Shown in pieces: positions 16,716-25,068 of a stretch of DNA of 64,000 nucleotides (position 1 is its first letter; every line of letters starts with the position of its first letter). This DNA is from Terribacillus saccharophilus. GTDB taxonomy: Bacteria > Bacillota > Bacilli > Bacillales > Amphibacillaceae. Location: positions 372,001 to 436,000 of the forward strand of contig FOCD01000001.1 in the NCBI GenBank assembly GCA_900110015.1, written 5' to 3'. The notes under the pieces are model-generated. The model worked only from the letters and a program-made list of their open reading frames with translations, searched no databases and was not told the origin of the DNA. A program made the position numbers and the translations under genes.

Positions 16716-17753
16716 ATGCAGCAAATTGATCGAATATCAGAAACGTTGGAAAATTTAGTGCACATACCAAGTCCTTCAGGTTATACGAAACAAGCAATAG
16801 ACTTTTGCAAAAGTGTTGCTGATTCACTTGGATATAATTCAAAGGTAACAAATAAAGGCAGCCTGCTTATTACGGTACCAGGTAAAGACACAGCACGCCA
16901 TCGCTTGCTGACTGCGCATGTTGACACACTAGGCGCCATGGTAAGAGGAATAAAAGCAGATGGTACATTGTCACTGGCAATGATCGGCGGTTTCCGCTGG
17001 AACAGTGTTGAAGGGGAATATTGTACGATACATAGCAAAGATAATGCTTTCACTGGCACAATCCTTATGCATCAAACGTCTGTTCACGTTTACAAAGATG
17101 CTGGAGAAGCAAAACGAGATGAAAAAAACATTGAGGTCCGAATCGATGAACAAACAACATCTCGTGAAGAAACAGAAGCACTCGGTATTCGTGTCGGTGA
17201 TTTTGTGTCATTCGATCCTCGTTTTGTCCGTACTGATTCAGGCTTCATTAAATCAAGGCATTTGGATGACAAAGCAAGCGTTGCAATCCTGCTTGAACTG
17301 CTTCGGGGTTTGAAGGAGGACAGCCAACAGCTGCCATATACTACCCATATGCTAATTTCGAATAATGAGGAAATCGGTTACGGAGGGAATTCGAGTATAC
17401 CTTCGGAGGTAGTGGAGTATATTGCAGTCGATATGGGAGCGATTGGAGACGGACAGGCTACTACAGAATATGATGTATCTATTTGTGTAAAAGATTCGAG
17501 CGGACCTTATCATTATGCTTTAAGAGAACAGCTTGCTGAGCTGGCTCAATCCAATGGTCTGCCATATAAGCTGGATATCTATCCGTATTATGGATCAGAT
17601 GCATCTGCTGCGATACGTGCAGGATACGATATACGTCATGGTCTTATTGGGCCGGGCATTGCTGCATCTCATGCTTTTGAACGAACACATGAAAGTGCAC
17701 TCACAGCTACGTATGCGTTGCTGGATTCTTATCTTAGAAGCAATATGTTTTGA
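16716..17753 (+). CDS. M42 family metallopeptidase (aminopeptidase)
   Basis: The di-metal peptidase signature elements are in order: AHVDT, RHLDDKASV (bridging Asp), NNEEIGYGG (catalytic and metal Glu), DMGAIGDGQ, and a C-terminal ASHAFERTHE His ligand. M42 enzymes (FrvX/YsdC-like, also annotated as endoglucanases) release N-terminal residues from peptides and usually form large tetrahedral complexes. The ATG at 16716 is chosen over 16698 because AGAGGGGA at 16703-16710 fits only the former, giving 345 residues. It is monocistronic, with its own promoter and terminator. B. subtilis has an unrelated gene at this position. Confidence 0.88.
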   Translation: MQQIDRISETLENLVHIPSPSGYTKQAIDFCKSVADSLGYNSKVTNKGSLLITVPGKDTARHRLLTAHVDTLGAMVRGIKADGTLSLAMIGGFRWNSVEGEYCTIHSKDNAFTGTILMHQTSVHVYKDAGEAKRDEKNIEVRIDEQTTSREETEALGIRVGDFVSFDPRFVRTDSGFIKSRHLDDKASVAILLELLRGLKEDSQQLPYTTHMLISNNEEIGYGGNSSIPSEVVEYIAVDMGAIGDGQATTEYDVSICVKDSSGPYHYALREQLAELAQSNGLPYKLDIYPYYGSDASAAIRAGYDIRHGLIGPGIAASHAFERTHESALTATYALLDSYLRSNMF

Positions 17754-17766
17754 TTGTAAAGATTCG

Positions 17767-17800
17767 ACCTGAAGTCAACCGACTTCAGGTTATTTTTTTT
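17767..17800 (+). terminator. Terminator after the M42 peptidase gene
   Basis: A perfect 10-bp stem ACCTGAAGTC / GACTTCAGGT with loop AACC and an eight-T tract. Confidence 0.94.
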
Positions 17801-17846
17801 ACATTAAGGCATATTGTTAAGAAGGTGTGAACGTATTCTTAAATCA

Positions 17847-17876
17847 TTTTCAATTTTTAGTGAAGGTTGTTATAAT
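17847..17876 (+). promoter_or_regulatory. Possible promoter of yqgQ-glcK
   Basis: A perfect TATAAT at 17871-17876 has TTTTCA 18 bases upstream. The expected transcript start leaves a very short leader before the yqgQ ATG at 17893. Confidence 0.45.
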
Positions 17877-17892
17877 AACTTAGGTGATGTAT

Positions 17893-18114
17893 ATGAAAAC
17901 GGTTTATGATGTGATGCAGTTATTGAAGACGTACGGTATTTTCGTATACATCGGAGACCGCAAGCTAGATCTGACGATGATGCTGGAAGAGCTGCGGGAG
18001 CTGTATGACAATAACCTATTGTCCATAGAGGAATATGGACAAGCAAATTTGATTCTTAGAAAAGAGATAAGTGCTTTATCGGATAGTCGAGAAGGAGCGG
18101 GAAACAATGAGTAA
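17893..18114 (+). CDS. yqgQ: YqgQ family protein (DUF910)
   Basis: A 73-residue helical protein with the YqgQ signature: YDVMQLLKTYGIFVYIGDR near the N-terminus, then a charged helical hairpin. The function is unknown; it regularly precedes glucokinase genes in Bacillales. In-frame upstream GTG (17884) and ATG (17887) exist, but AGGTGAT at 17882-17888 favours the ATG at 17893. Its stop codon overlaps the glcK start (ATGAGTAA), so the two are translationally coupled. Confidence 0.88.
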   Translation: MKTVYDVMQLLKTYGIFVYIGDRKLDLTMMLEELRELYDNNLLSIEEYGQANLILRKEISALSDSREGAGNNE

Positions 18115-19084
18115 GGATGGATTATTGGTCGGTGTCGATATCGGCGGCACAACAATTAAGCTCGCCATTATCGATGAAACGAGCGAAATAGTGGAAAAAT
18201 GGGAGATCAAGACGGATAAATTCGAGCAAGGTCTGCACATTCCGAAGCAGATTTGGGAAACAATCCAAGCAAAGCTCACTGAACGCGGCATTGCGAAGGA
18301 TAGAATTCAAGGTATCGGGGTCGGAGCGCCGGGATTCGTAGTCCCGAGCAATGGTGTTATCGCTGAAGCGGTTAATGTTGGCTGGCGCGACTTCCCTCTT
18401 TCAGCCGAGCTTGGTGTACTTTCCGGATTGCCAGTTTTCATCGATAATGACGCTAACCTAGCTGCGCTCGGCGAAGTGTGGAAAGGTGCTGGAGCCCAGC
18501 AAGGTAATATCATTGCCATCACATTAGGTACAGGCGTAGGAGCAGGTATCATTGCAAATGGTCACATCGTGAACGGAATCAATGGTACCGCAGGAGAAAT
18601 CGGCCATGTTACCGTCGAAGAGAATGGTGCACCGTGTAATTGCGGGCGAAAAGGCTGCTTAGAGACGATTTCTTCTGCTACTGGTATTAGCAGGCTGGCA
18701 ACTGAAGCAGCCACTGTGCATCTAGAGAGTGGTCTTGGCCAACGCTTTGCAGAAAACGGTCGCGTTTCTTCCAAGGACGTTTTCGAACTAGCAGCTGAAA
18801 ATGATCCAGCAGCTCAAAAAATTGTGGAGAGAGCAACTAGCATCTTGGCACAAACCTTAGCAAATGCGGCTATCCTTACCAACCCGTCCCGGATTATCAT
18901 CGGGGGAGGCGTATCCAAAGCAGGAGACGCTTTGTTGGAACCTATCAAGGAAGCGTTCAAGAAAGCGGCCCTGCCGCGTACAACATATGAATGTGAAATC
19001 GTGCCGGCTCAGCTCGGCAATGATGCAGGTGTCTACGGTGCTGCTTATTTAGTCAAACAGCACTTGGAAGAGACCACCAAATAA
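18107..19084 (+). CDS. glcK: Glucokinase (ROK family)
   Basis: The 325-residue ROK kinase has the N-terminal phosphate-binding loop GVDIGGTTIKLA, the sugar-binding GEIGHVTVEENG region and the zinc-binding CNCGRKGCLE cluster; Asp in IDNDANLAALGE is the likely catalytic base. It phosphorylates glucose to glucose-6-phosphate using ATP. The ATG at 18107 is preceded by AAGGAGCGG and overlaps the yqgQ stop; an upstream in-frame extension has no suitable RBS. The order yqgQ-glcK followed by an LtaS gene matches B. subtilis. Confidence 0.95.
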   Translation: MSKDGLLVGVDIGGTTIKLAIIDETSEIVEKWEIKTDKFEQGLHIPKQIWETIQAKLTERGIAKDRIQGIGVGAPGFVVPSNGVIAEAVNVGWRDFPLSAELGVLSGLPVFIDNDANLAALGEVWKGAGAQQGNIIAITLGTGVGAGIIANGHIVNGINGTAGEIGHVTVEENGAPCNCGRKGCLETISSATGISRLATEAATVHLESGLGQRFAENGRVSSKDVFELAAENDPAAQKIVERATSILAQTLANAAILTNPSRIIIGGGVSKAGDALLEPIKEAFKKAALPRTTYECEIVPAQLGNDAGVYGAAYLVKQHLEETTK

Positions 19085-19100
19085 ATAAAGAAATGCGTGC

Positions 19101-19133
19101 ATGGCAGCAGCGCAAGTTGCTGCCATCTGTTTT
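19101..19133 (+). terminator. Terminator after glcK
   Basis: ATGGCAGCAGC pairs with GTTGCTGCCAT (11 bp, one G-T) around GCAA, followed by a short T-rich stretch. Confidence 0.8.
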
Positions 19134-19165
19134 ACGCTTGGTTCTATTATGAGGAGGATTTTTAC

Positions 19166-21100
19166 TTGAAACGAACATTCACTGCACCATTATATATTTT
19201 GGCGACAGTTTTGTTTGGACTGAAGACGTATATCATTTATCGTTTCCTATTCAATATCAGCTTGGATAATGCGATGCAGGAGTTCATACTGCTGCTGAAT
19301 CCGTTTGTCAGTGCCTTTTTGGCTTTTGGTCTTAGCGTTTTATTCTCACGTAAATGGCAGATGCGGTATATCCGCTTCATTAGTCTCGTGGGTTCTATCA
19401 TCTTGTACATCAACTTAATTTTTTACCGTCACTTCAGTGATTTTCTTACAGTGCCGGTCCTCATGCAAGGAAGCAATGCCGCAGATCTTGGCGGCAGTGT
19501 ACTCAGCCTCATTTATCCACAGGACATTCTGCTGTTCTTGGATTTGGCTATCATCTGGTTCCTCAGCTACCGTTATAAAGAAAAAATGACGGTTGACTAC
19601 GTTCGCAGAAAGAAAGTTTCAACAATGGCGGCTATTGCTGCTGTTGTAGTAATAAACATCGGACTTGCGGAAGCAGAACGCCCGCAGCTGTTCACACGCG
19701 GATTCGACCGGGAATATCTGGTCAAGAATATTGGCTTGTTCAACTTCCATGTATATGATGCAGTCATGCAATCAAAGACGGAAGCACAGCGCGTGTTTGC
19801 TGACGGAAATGAACTTCCTGAGATCCTTTCTTATGTAAATGAAGAAGTGGAAACAGAAAAATCAGCTAAATTCGGGCAGGCAGAAGGAAAGAATGTTATC
19901 TTCATCTCTCTTGAATCCATGCAGAGCTTCCTAATCAATAATGAATTGAATGGAGAAGAAGTTACACCATTCCTCAACAGTCTGACAGAAGACAAAGATA
20001 CGTATTACTTCGAGAACTTTTATCATCAGACAGAACAGGGGAAAACCTCTGATTCTGAATTCTTAGTTGAGAATTCAATCTATCCGCTGCCGCGGGGAGC
20101 AGTATTTTTCACCCACGGTCAGAATGAATACAACGGAACACCTGAAATCTTAGGTCAGAGCGATTACACTACTGCGGTATTCCATTCGAACAACTCCAGC
20201 TTCTGGAACCGTGACGTTATGTATGACAGCCTTGGCTACGATACCTTCTATGATGAAAACAGCTACGATGTCATCACTGAAGGAGAAGACCAAAATACTG
20301 TCGGATGGGGCTTGATGGACAAACCATTCTTCGAACAGTCCATTCCATATCTTCAGGAAATGGATAAACCATATTATTCGAAGTTTATCACCTTGACCAA
20401 TCACCATCCGTTTGATTTGCCGGAAGAAGAAGCTACTATTGATCAGTTCGACTCTAATTCCCAGACACTAAATAAGTATTTCCAAACAGCACGCTACACA
20501 GACGAAGCAGTACAGGAATTCTTTGAGCAGCTGAAGGAATCTGGTGAATATGAAGACAGCATCATCGTGATGATGGGAGATCATTATGGTATTAGTGAGT
20601 ACCATAATAAAGCGATGAGCCAATACTTGGGCAAAGATATTACACCATATCAGCAAGTACAAAATCAGCGTGTTCCATTCTTTATCCATATTCCTGGTGA
20701 TGGAAACGGACAGGTAATGGAACAAGTAGCGGGTCAGATTGATGTAAAACCGACCATCCTTAGTCTGTTGGGTATCGACGCTGAACATGACATCCAATTT
20801 GGTAACGATGTGTTTGCAGAAGATCGCAAAGATTTCACTGCTCTTCGAAATGGAGATTTCATCAGTGATGAGTATCTGTTCACCAATGATATGTGCTACG
20901 ACAGGCTGACGGGTGAACCAGCTGAAGATATGGAAGGCGAAGAAGCAGAGGTATCCGGTGAGACTGGCGAACATATCGAAAGTGTTTGTGAACCGATTCA
21001 AGAACAAGTAACAAAAGAACTAAACTATTCTGACCGGATTATCTATGGCGACTTGCTCCGTTTCTATGATTTCCAAGAAGGTAAGGAAAAAGCAAGTTAA
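19166..21100 (+). CDS. ltaS2: LTA synthase family protein (YqgS/LtaS2-like)
   Basis: From the TTG at 19166 (GAGGAGG at 19151-19157) the protein is 644 residues, with five membrane helices in about the first 180 and a sulfatase-fold extracellular domain (about 215-600). The nucleophile Thr is in GKTSDSEF near residue 294. The metal ligands are in FISLESMQS, MMGDHYG and nearby His residues. It polymerises glycerol phosphate from phosphatidylglycerol onto the lipoteichoic acid anchor outside the cell. An acidic C-terminal tail is present. The position after glcK matches yqgS, one of several B. subtilis paralogues. Confidence 0.9.
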   Translation: MKRTFTAPLYILATVLFGLKTYIIYRFLFNISLDNAMQEFILLLNPFVSAFLAFGLSVLFSRKWQMRYIRFISLVGSIILYINLIFYRHFSDFLTVPVLMQGSNAADLGGSVLSLIYPQDILLFLDLAIIWFLSYRYKEKMTVDYVRRKKVSTMAAIAAVVVINIGLAEAERPQLFTRGFDREYLVKNIGLFNFHVYDAVMQSKTEAQRVFADGNELPEILSYVNEEVETEKSAKFGQAEGKNVIFISLESMQSFLINNELNGEEVTPFLNSLTEDKDTYYFENFYHQTEQGKTSDSEFLVENSIYPLPRGAVFFTHGQNEYNGTPEILGQSDYTTAVFHSNNSSFWNRDVMYDSLGYDTFYDENSYDVITEGEDQNTVGWGLMDKPFFEQSIPYLQEMDKPYYSKFITLTNHHPFDLPEEEATIDQFDSNSQTLNKYFQTARYTDEAVQEFFEQLKESGEYEDSIIVMMGDHYGISEYHNKAMSQYLGKDITPYQQVQNQRVPFFIHIPGDGNGQVMEQVAGQIDVKPTILSLLGIDAEHDIQFGNDVFAEDRKDFTALRNGDFISDEYLFTNDMCYDRLTGEPAEDMEGEEAEVSGETGEHIESVCEPIQEQVTKELNYSDRIIYGDLLRFYDFQEGKEKAS

Positions 21101-21101
21101 C

Positions 21102-21136
21102 AAAAAGGATCGCTGCTTTCTGCAGTGATCCTTTTT
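21102..21136. terminator. Bidirectional terminator between ltaS2 and the 49-codon gene
   Basis: A 15-bp stem (21102-21116 with 21122-21136, one G-T pair) has A residues on the left arm and T residues on the right, so it can end transcription from both sides. Confidence 0.9.
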
Positions 21137-21144
21137 ACAATGAA

Positions 21145-21294
21145 TTATAATAAGTTCGCAATGGAGAAAAACATAATGACAATCACAGAAATAACTGTGA
21201 AGATTGCTTGTGTTACTTGTCTTTTCTTGCATTCGGTAATAAGTGTGCAAACACAAAGAAATGCAATAAAAAACAAGATGATGGAAAGAATCAC
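21145..21294 (-). CDS. Small two-helix membrane protein, possibly YqgW/DUF2759-like
   Basis: A 49-codon reading frame with a GTG start at 21294 is preceded on the minus strand by a strong AGGAGGG (21308-21302), 7 bases away. The product has a hydrophobic helix (about residues 2-19), a short charged turn ECKKRQ and a second helix ending FFSIANLL. Its stop is 8 bases from a bidirectional terminator. B. subtilis has a small membrane protein gene, yqgW, beside yqgX; the Lys/Arg turn and FSI near the end recall that family, but the match is tentative. Confidence 0.62.
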   Translation of the reverse strand: MILSIILFFIAFLCVCTLITECKKRQVTQAIFTVISVIVIMFFSIANLL

Positions 21295-21431
21295 TTGCTT
21301 GCCCTCCTATGAGCAAAATAGTCGGTTTCCTGCTATACTTGTGATGAAGCTTGGCAAAGACCTTCTATATAGTAGTACACACATATATGCTTGTCGAGCC
21401 TTTTTTTAAAACATTCATCGGGAAGGAGCAG

Positions 21432-22061
21432 ATGAGTAAAATGAAAATACATACATTAGGTCTTGGGCCGATGGGAACAAATTGTTACATACTGGAATCA
21501 AAGAACGATTGCTTGATTATTGATCCAGGCGGAGATAGCGTCAAACTAATCGAATGGATCAAGCAGAAAGAGCTGCGTCCGCAGGCAATCCTGCTGACAC
21601 ACGCCCATTTCGACCATATAGGTGCTGTCGATGATGCGCGCGACATTTATCATATTCCTGTTTATCTGCATGAAGAGGAAGCCGATTGGTTGGGCGACCC
21701 GGGAAAGAATGGATCAAAGATGTTTCCTGTCAAACAGATAACAGCAAGAGACGCGGATGAGAATTTGAAGCCAGGTAATATGAAGCTTGGTCATTTTGAA
21801 TTTGAAGTCCGTCATACACCAGGGCATTCGCCGGGTAGTGTATCTCTCGTTTTCCATAAAGAAAAGTATGTCATCGTAGGAGATGCGTTATTCCAGCGAG
21901 GCATCGGAAGAACGGATTTGTATCGAGGTGATTTACCGACGTTGATGCAAAGCATCACAGATCAATTATTAACGCTGCCTGACTACTATGAAGTATATCC
22001 AGGTCATGGTCCAGAAACGACGATAGGGGAAGAGCAAGCGAAGAATCCTTTCCTAATATAA
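21432..22061 (+). CDS. yqgX: MBL-fold metallo-hydrolase YqgX (glyoxalase II-like)
   Basis: The 209-residue protein carries the metallo-beta-lactamase-fold motif HAHFDHIGA and the downstream ligands HTPGHSPGS, GDALF and PGHGPETT. The short length without a C-terminal glutathione-binding domain fits the YqgX-type branch of the GloB family. The substrate is uncertain; hydrolysis of a thioester is typical. The ATG at 21432 follows GGAAGGA; an ATG at 21441 is the alternative. It ends at a strong terminator before tRNA-Gln. Confidence 0.88.
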   Translation: MSKMKIHTLGLGPMGTNCYILESKNDCLIIDPGGDSVKLIEWIKQKELRPQAILLTHAHFDHIGAVDDARDIYHIPVYLHEEEADWLGDPGKNGSKMFPVKQITARDADENLKPGNMKLGHFEFEVRHTPGHSPGSVSLVFHKEKYVIVGDALFQRGIGRTDLYRGDLPTLMQSITDQLLTLPDYYEVYPGHGPETTIGEEQAKNPFLI

Positions 22062-22098
22062 AAGAAGATCCCGCCAAATGGCGGGATCTTCTTTTTTT
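22061..22098. terminator. Bidirectional terminator between yqgX and tRNA-Gln
   Basis: A perfect 15-bp stem AAAGAAGATCCCGCC / GGCGGGATCTTCTTT with loop AAAT, flanked by A and T runs. Confidence 0.95.
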
Positions 22099-22099
22099 A

Positions 22100-22170
22100 C
22101 TGGGCTAGCTGGATTCGAACCAACGATAACGGGACCAAAACCCGCTGCCTTACCGCTTGGCTATAGCCCA
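22100..22170 (-). tRNA. tRNA-Gln (TTG)
   Basis: On the minus strand the acceptor is TGGGCTA/TAGCCCA, the anticodon loop TTTTGGT gives anticodon TTG, and the T arm is GTTGG-TTCGAAT-CCAGC. The U1-A72 first pair is typical of tRNA-Gln. CCA is not encoded. The anticodon is wild type, so this gene is not an ochre suppressor, which matters for the spo0A stop codon. Confidence 0.94.
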
Positions 22171-22212
22171 TCGTACATAGACTATTTTGCACGAGATTGA
22201 CTATCTTATACA

Positions 22213-22578
22213 TCAAGAAGGATATTTTTTATAATAAATAATCGGTTCAAGACTTTCATCTGTTTTTATTTCGTATTGTACAAGTATGTGCTGCTCTTCT
22301 TCAGTGATCGTTATATTAGCCTCCAAAGCTTTATTATGGATTTTAAAGGTTTTATCATCATCTGCATTTAAATTCGGTAGATAGTGTTTTTCAACTGTCT
22401 TGAATGTGATTGATGCAGCTTGCTCTAATTTGTACTGTTCAAACAGGAGGTCAGTAGATTGCACTTTTGTTTGCAGAAGCAAACTGCCAGACGTAAGTAA
22501 TAGCAGAAAGAAAGCTGTAAGGAACAAGAGGAATGGATGAAGGAATCCTTGTTCATTCCAAATTAATCCGTTTTTCAT
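22213..22578 (-). CDS. comGG: Competence pseudopilus minor protein ComGG
   Basis: The 121-residue protein has a hydrophobic N-terminal helix (about residues 11-33) after a short polar leader containing NEQGF, and a polar C-terminal part. It is last in the comG operon and the least conserved member, so identification rests on position and architecture. It probably acts as a minor pilin of the DNA-uptake pseudopilus. Its start overlaps comGF by 26 bases. Confidence 0.8.
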   Translation of the reverse strand: MKNGLIWNEQGFLHPFLLFLTAFFLLLLTSGSLLLQTKVQSTDLLFEQYKLEQAASITFKTVEKHYLPNLNADDDKTFKIHNKALEANITITEEEQHILVQYEIKTDESLEPIIYYKKYPS

Positions 22579-22963
22579 ATAACGAACCCTCTTTTCCTTT
22601 GACAGTTAAAACAATCGAGCTGCCATCCTGAATAATCTTTAAATCCTCGATATGATGCAGGTAAATTTCATGTCCTTTCTCATCAACTTGTCGTCGAATC
22701 ATATCTTTGTATTGCTCAAAAACAGCTGTTCTGCCTTGCTGGTCCTGGATGTAAAGCTTATCTTTTGCAGTATTTACAGAACCACCTTTGTGCGCCTCCA
22801 TAGAAATGAAATGCAGTGCTTGCCTAACAGATACTGCTTCTGATTTTGTGTCTTGTGTCAAAGGATCCAGAAGTGGAGGAACAGAAGCGAGGATCAGCAT
22901 TAATATACCCAATGCAAGTACCGCTTCAAGAAGCGTGAAACCTTTATTATTCGAGATACCCAT
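22553..22963 (-). CDS. comGF: Competence pseudopilus protein ComGF
   Basis: The 136-residue protein has a type IV pilin-like leader NNKGFTLLEAVLALGILML with the prepilin cleavage site Gly-Phe and conserved Glu at +5. The body carries the ComGF pattern of beta strands (EAVSVRQALHF, IYLHHIEDLKIIQDGSSIVLT). It is a minor component needed to assemble the ComGC pseudopilus. It overlaps comGE by 17 bases and comGG by 26. Confidence 0.88.
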   Translation of the reverse strand: MGISNNKGFTLLEAVLALGILMLILASVPPLLDPLTQDTKSEAVSVRQALHFISMEAHKGGSVNTAKDKLYIQDQQGRTAVFEQYKDMIRRQVDEKGHEIYLHHIEDLKIIQDGSSIVLTVKGKEGSLYEKRINLE

Positions 22964-23270
22964 ATAAGCAGCGCCTCTCCTCTCGCCCGTCTCCTCTTAT
23001 GTCGATGCAGCCTTTTTTAAGACCATCCTCGACACTGAATTTTATTGCAATAGATAGCTTATCGTCTTTAATCTCTTGATCCTTTGGTGTTGATTTTGCG
23101 AGTTCATTTTGCAGCAGACTGTAATAAAATGTTCGTTTTTCCTGGATATAATGTTCCTTTTTAACGTCAATCCATAACGGCAGCAGCAACGTACATAGAA
23201 GAAGGAACATAGCGAAACTGAACAAAGCCTCCAACAGAAGAAAACCATCTTGATTATCTGGTGTCTTCAT
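22947..23270 (-). CDS. comGE: Competence pseudopilus minor pilin ComGE
   Basis: From the ATG at 23270 the 107-residue product has a short leader NQDGFLLLEALFSFAMF with Gly-Phe and Glu+5 of type IV pilins, a hydrophobic helix (to about residue 30), and a polar body with two Cys near the C-terminus. An upstream extension of the frame lacks pilin character. It overlaps comGD and comGF by 17 bases each, indicating tight translational coupling. Confidence 0.82.
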   Translation of the reverse strand: MKTPDNQDGFLLLEALFSFAMFLLLCTLLLPLWIDVKKEHYIQEKRTFYYSLLQNELAKSTPKDQEIKDDKLSIAIKFSVEDGLKKGCIDIRGDGREERRCLYGYLE

Positions 23271-23694
23271 AACGGCCTCGCCCTTTGCCAAGTGGAAATA
23301 CAAGCTTATCGGTTCCAGCAGGTGTGTGTATAGTGAAATTACCCGGAGATAGTGCTGTACCTGTTTGATTAAAGCCAAAGGACATTGCGTTAGGATAAAT
23401 CTTGATTGTATATCCTTCTGGAATCTCCTGGACTAAAAGAACCTTCTTCAGTCTGCTTGAAGAGATCTGATATTTATCATCCTCTAGGTAGAGCTTAGCT
23501 GACCTGTCAAACTGCGTGTATTGCTGCAAATAAAGCAGGTCTTGTTCCAGTCGCTTTTTAAATTGTTTCGCTTCTGCTTCTACTAGTAAGTGCGAATATA
23601 CTCCTGTGCCTATGCTGATGAGAAGAGAAGCAAGTCCTAGTACAATTATCAATTCAATCAAACTAAAACCTTTTTCTTTATGAACCTGATGCAT
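23254..23694 (-). CDS. comGD: Competence pseudopilus minor pilin ComGD
   Basis: The 146-residue protein begins with the prepilin leader HKEKGFSLIELIIVLGLASLL: Gly-Phe cleavage site for ComC peptidase, Glu+5, then a membrane helix. The C-terminal beta-rich region (GYTIKIYPNAMSFGFNQTGTALSPGNFTI) is typical of GspH/ComGD. It is part of the pseudopilus for transforming DNA uptake. It overlaps comGC by 17 bases. Confidence 0.87.
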   Translation of the reverse strand: MHQVHKEKGFSLIELIIVLGLASLLISIGTGVYSHLLVEAEAKQFKKRLEQDLLYLQQYTQFDRSAKLYLEDDKYQISSSRLKKVLLVQEIPEGYTIKIYPNAMSFGFNQTGTALSPGNFTIHTPAGTDKLVFPLGKGRGRYEDTR

Positions 23695-23989
23695 TCGTCA
23701 AAGAAACCTCGCCTCCAGGACTTAGTACCAAGGAACGCTTTCCACCCTGACATGTTGTCTCGGTTAAATAGCCGTCTTGGAGCTGCGCAATGGAGGTTGG
23801 GGTGGTACCGTTGTCAATCTTATATGTTTGTACTTGGCTTTCAGCTAATTTTAAAAGGGCGTCACAGCCCTGTGTTTGGACGCGGTCATTCTTATCAGCT
23901 AGATTTGGTACAACAAGAATCATTAGCACCGAAATAACAAGCAAGACGATAAGCATTTCAATTAAAGTGAATCCTTTTTCATTTCGCAT
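23678..23989 (-). CDS. comGC: Competence major pseudopilin ComGC
   Basis: From the ATG at 23989 the protein is 103 residues: leader MRNEKGFTLIEMLIVLLVIS with the canonical KGFTLIE prepilin motif, followed by a long helix and a compact C-terminal domain with two Cys (GCDALL and TTCQGG), as in B. subtilis ComGC, where they form an intramolecular disulfide. It is the major subunit of the DNA-uptake pseudopilus. An upstream ATG at 24067 would add an unlikely 26-residue extension. Confidence 0.93.
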   Translation of the reverse strand: MRNEKGFTLIEMLIVLLVISVLMILVVPNLADKNDRVQTQGCDALLKLAESQVQTYKIDNGTTPTSIAQLQDGYLTETTCQGGKRSLVLSPGGEVSLTNASGS

Positions 23990-24003
23990 CAGATTACCTC
24001 TTT

Positions 24004-25068
24004 CTATAATGTATGGACCATTTGGAACATTGGAAGGAGCAAAGATAGATAGACAATGATGATGCACAGGGCCATGATACAGAGCAAAATAGGCTGAAGC
24101 AGAAAGAGAATTGATTTTGTCCGATCTTCCATTCTAGTCGTCATGATCTCCGCATACATCAGCAAATCCTCAGATTGTGACGACACATCATTTTCTTTCA
24201 CCAAAATACTTTGAAGCTGGGCATCAAGCAGCGGGAAACCGGTCAGACATTCTTTCAATGAATAGCCGGAGGATAACTGAGATAGTAAGATACTGCTGTA
24301 CAACTGCAGTATGTCGTGATATTGCTGTTTGGATAAGAGCTGGAGACTTTCATACAGTGAGAGCCCTGCCGAAAGAAGATTACCAAGCTGAATAGCGAAC
24401 TGAAAACTTGTCCTTGTACGGGCCACAGTACGAACAACAGGTATGCGCTCCAAATAATAGCGTTTCTTTGCTGAGGGCCAGCGTTTTTGGAAATATCCTT
24501 GAAGAAAATATAGACTGATACCAATAACACCAAGAAGTAAGCTGGTATATAAAAGTACATTCACCAGTTTGGAGAAAAAGTGGAGAAGGTTTGCAGAGTC
24601 TGCGGAATAAGCAAATAGAGATAAAAATGAAGGATATACGTAGAGCTTCACAAACAGCAGCAGAAGCAGAATACTGAATAAAAGAAAAACAGGGTAACGG
24701 GTGACCTTCTTAAACTTGGCAAGCTGCTGCATTTGCTTCTGCATAGTTGTGTAGCTTCTTGCCAATGCATCTTCCAAGTTTCCGTCATGATGTGCCACAT
24801 AAAAATGGATGACGATTATTGATGAGAATCGGGCGTGTGAAAAGGCCTCATCCAGCCTTAAACCTTGTCGGAGACCTTCTTGTAGTTTTTGGGTTGCCGC
24901 TTGCCATTGCGGTTGCCAGTGAAGAAAGTCCAAAGAGCGAGCCATATCATATCCTTGTGTTCTGAGCCGATGAAGCTGCTGGAGGAAAAGCATCTGCTGT
25001 TCCATAGACAGCAGTTTGTCTTCCTTCCTGAACCTGATAATTCTCTTTCGTGATAAAGCCATATGCAT
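24004..25068 (-). CDS. comGB: Competence pseudopilus inner-membrane platform protein ComGB
   Basis: The 354-residue GspF/PilC-type protein has two related T2SF domains (about residues 30-130 and 225-340) and three or so membrane helices, ending in a hydrophobic tail. It is the membrane platform for pseudopilus assembly by ComGA. The start at 25068 is supported by GGAGG (25080-25076) and by a basic N-terminus typical of the family. This makes it overlap the comGA frame by 122 bases, far longer than the other overlaps in the operon. Confidence 0.9.
   Translation of the reverse strand: MHMALSRKRIIRFRKEDKLLSMEQQMLFLQQLHRLRTQGYDMARSLDFLHWQPQWQAATQKLQEGLRQGLRLDEAFSHARFSSIIVIHFYVAHHDGNLEDALARSYTTMQKQMQQLAKFKKVTRYPVFLLFSILLLLLFVKLYVYPSFLSLFAYSADSANLLHFFSKLVNVLLYTSLLLGVIGISLYFLQGYFQKRWPSAKKRYYLERIPVVRTVARTRTSFQFAIQLGNLLSAGLSLYESLQLLSKQQYHDILQLYSSILLSQLSSGYSLKECLTGFPLLDAQLQSILVKENDVSSQSEDLLMYAEIMTTRMEDRTKSILFLLQPILLCIMALCIIIVYLSLLLPMFQMVHTL

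Noticed and set aside
20468-21007. 179-codon minus-strand frame inside the LtaS gene
   Set aside because: Antisense shadow of the sulfatase-domain coding sequence; no RBS and no family resemblance.
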